5,769 nucleotides of DNA from contig SKPT01000662.1 of NCBI GenBank assembly GCA_007119405.1, positions 1 to 5,769 on the forward strand, given 5' to 3'. The notes under the pieces are model-generated. The model was not told the DNA's origin and ran no database searches. It saw only the letters and a list, made by a program, of their open reading frames with translations. The translations under genes and the position numbers were made by a program. Of the stretch, positions 5,555-5,769 are shown piece by piece (positions within the stretch are counted from its first letter, which is position 1; each line of letters begins with the position of its first letter). The DNA comes from Phycisphaeraceae bacterium. Lineage in GTDB: Bacteria > Planctomycetota > Phycisphaerae > Phycisphaerales > Phycisphaeraceae.

Positions 5555-5697
5555 TCAGTGAACGTGCCGGAACCTGTCCGGTGTCCACATCGGAAGATTC
5601 GATGAAGGGTAGCCCATCGCGTATGGGAGACCCGTCAATGAGTAAGCCGACGTGCAGCAATGCCTCAGGGCGTTTCTGCATGTCGGCTGTTTTTTTT
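5555..5697 (+). ncRNA. Structured RNA: csbD 5' leader or stand-alone small RNA of unknown family
   Basis: The predicted transcript is about 143 bases, from the TATAGT promoter to a strong intrinsic terminator, with four consecutive stem-loops. Hairpin A pairs CCGGA (5567-5571) with TCCGG (5577-5581). Hairpin B pairs CATCG (5588-5592) with CGATG (5600-5604), with two further inner pairs. Hairpin C pairs GGGT (5607-5610) with ACCC (5630-5633) and CCCAT (5613-5617) with ATGGG (5623-5627), leaving a symmetric AG/AG internal loop and a CGCGT loop. Hairpin D is the terminator. The 3' half contains a 25-codon mini-ORF. I do not recognise a known riboswitch or small-RNA family. It does not fit tmRNA, SRP RNA, RNase P RNA or 6S RNA. 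Its 5' end is inferred from the promoter. Confidence 0.5.
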
Positions 5698-5715
5698 GCG
5701 CGCCCAAGTTCTTAA
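5638..5715 (+). CDS. Possible 25-codon leader peptide overlapping the terminator
   Basis: ATG at 5638 begins a frame of 25 codons ending in TAA (5713-5715), starting MSKPTCSNASGRF and containing two Cys and a consecutive Phe pair. GGGAG (5625-5629) lies 8 bases upstream and serves as a plausible ribosome binding site, but it is inside the right arm of hairpin C. The frame runs through the whole terminator hairpin and its T-tract and stops 20 bases before the csbD ATG. A ribosome translating it would keep the terminator from folding, the logic of translational attenuation or coupling. There is no obvious run of one regulatory amino acid. A chance open frame of this size is also possible. Confidence 0.3.
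   Translation: MSKPTCSNASGRFCMSAVFFARPSS
5645..5697 (+). terminator. Rho-independent terminator upstream of csbD
   Basis: AGCCGACGTGCAG (5645-5657) pairs with CTGCATGTCGGCT (5676-5688), 13 bp with one G-U. The stem continues, past one C/T mismatch, as AATGCC (5659-5664) with GGCGTT (5669-5674), closed by a TCAG tetraloop. Eight T residues (5690-5697) follow after a single G. This is a textbook intrinsic terminator for plus-strand transcription; the minus strand has no T-run after the stem. It ends 38 bases before the csbD start. Confidence 0.9.
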
Positions 5716-5735
5716 TGGGAGCAGGAGGCACCATC

Positions 5736-5769
5736 ATGAGTGGAAAGACAGACGTGGTGAAAGGCCGAG
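5736..5769 (+). CDS. CsbD-family stress protein, 5' end only
   Basis: Eleven codons, MSGKTDVVKGR, are visible before the window ends. This matches the usual opening of CsbD-like proteins, short (about 60-70 residues), hydrophilic, stress-induced proteins that begin with a DxVKGxxKEAAG-type segment. The biochemical role of the family is unknown; in Bacillus subtilis the founding member is under general-stress (sigma B) control. The start is well supported by AGGAGG (5723-5728), 7 bases before the ATG. I see no good promoter between the terminator (ending 5697) and the ATG, so transcription probably arrives from the promoter at 5521-5548 by read-through. The assignment rests on very few residues. 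Confidence 0.6.
   Translation, partial: MSGKTDVVKGR

Noticed and set aside
5605..5660. Resemblance of GGGTAGC ... CCCGTCAATG to the yybP-ykoY manganese riboswitch
   Set aside because: Only short pieces match. The closing stem and the GCAAGACC-type segment of that riboswitch are absent, and CsbD is not a typical target.
5457..5737. Minus-strand open frames antisense to the csbD leader
   Set aside because: They lack ribosome binding sites and domains. They overlap inverted repeats whose T-tract shows that the functional direction is plus.
1..5769. CRISPR arrays, tRNA and rRNA genes
   Set aside because: No regularly spaced direct repeats and no cloverleaf with a TTCGA arm or rRNA-like segment were seen on either strand.

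Overview
The window is G+C-rich (roughly two thirds by eye) and carries one complete and several partial bacterial transcription units. Sigma70-type promoters, clear Shine-Dalgarno sequences, a lipobox protein and a CsbD-type gene start point to a Gram-negative-like, high-GC bacterium. The TPR/cupin and HI0933/YhiN-type proteins would fit Planctomycetota or Proteobacteria, but I cannot fix the phylum from sequence alone.

Layout. Bases 1-1011 (+) hold the C-terminal part of an HI0933/YhiN-type FAD-dependent oxidoreductase whose N-terminal dinucleotide-binding region lies outside the window. A 270-base gap with two GC-rich hairpins separates it from a convergent small cupin gene (1282-1770, -). 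A 521-base divergent intergenic region follows. It leads to a DUF4242 (SCO4226-like) gene (2292-2588, +) with a good promoter and ribosome binding site. Next is a large predicted lipoprotein (2847-4955, +) that fuses a cupin domain to a long tetratricopeptide array. Its stop codon lies at the junction with the 5' remnant of an IS256-family transposase (minus strand, about 4951-5256). Beyond that remnant is a short open stretch (about 5254-5445, -) that looks like a broken gene.

The right end (5449-5769) is the most intriguing part. The first 11 codons of a CsbD-family stress gene start at 5736. They are preceded by a perfect 7-5-7 dyad, a strong sigma70-like promoter with a second dyad in its spacer, three consecutive RNA hairpins, a 25-codon mini-ORF and an excellent rho-independent terminator that ends 38 bases before the csbD start. 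This is the arrangement expected of either a stand-alone small RNA or a leader that controls csbD by attenuation. I do not recognise it as a known RNA family.

How the genes relate. The cupin, DUF4242 and cupin-TPR genes form a loose cluster of small-molecule or metal-binding style proteins, but the spacing (258 bases or more) and opposite orientations argue against a single operon. The IS remnant and the broken frame show that the right-hand part has been rearranged.
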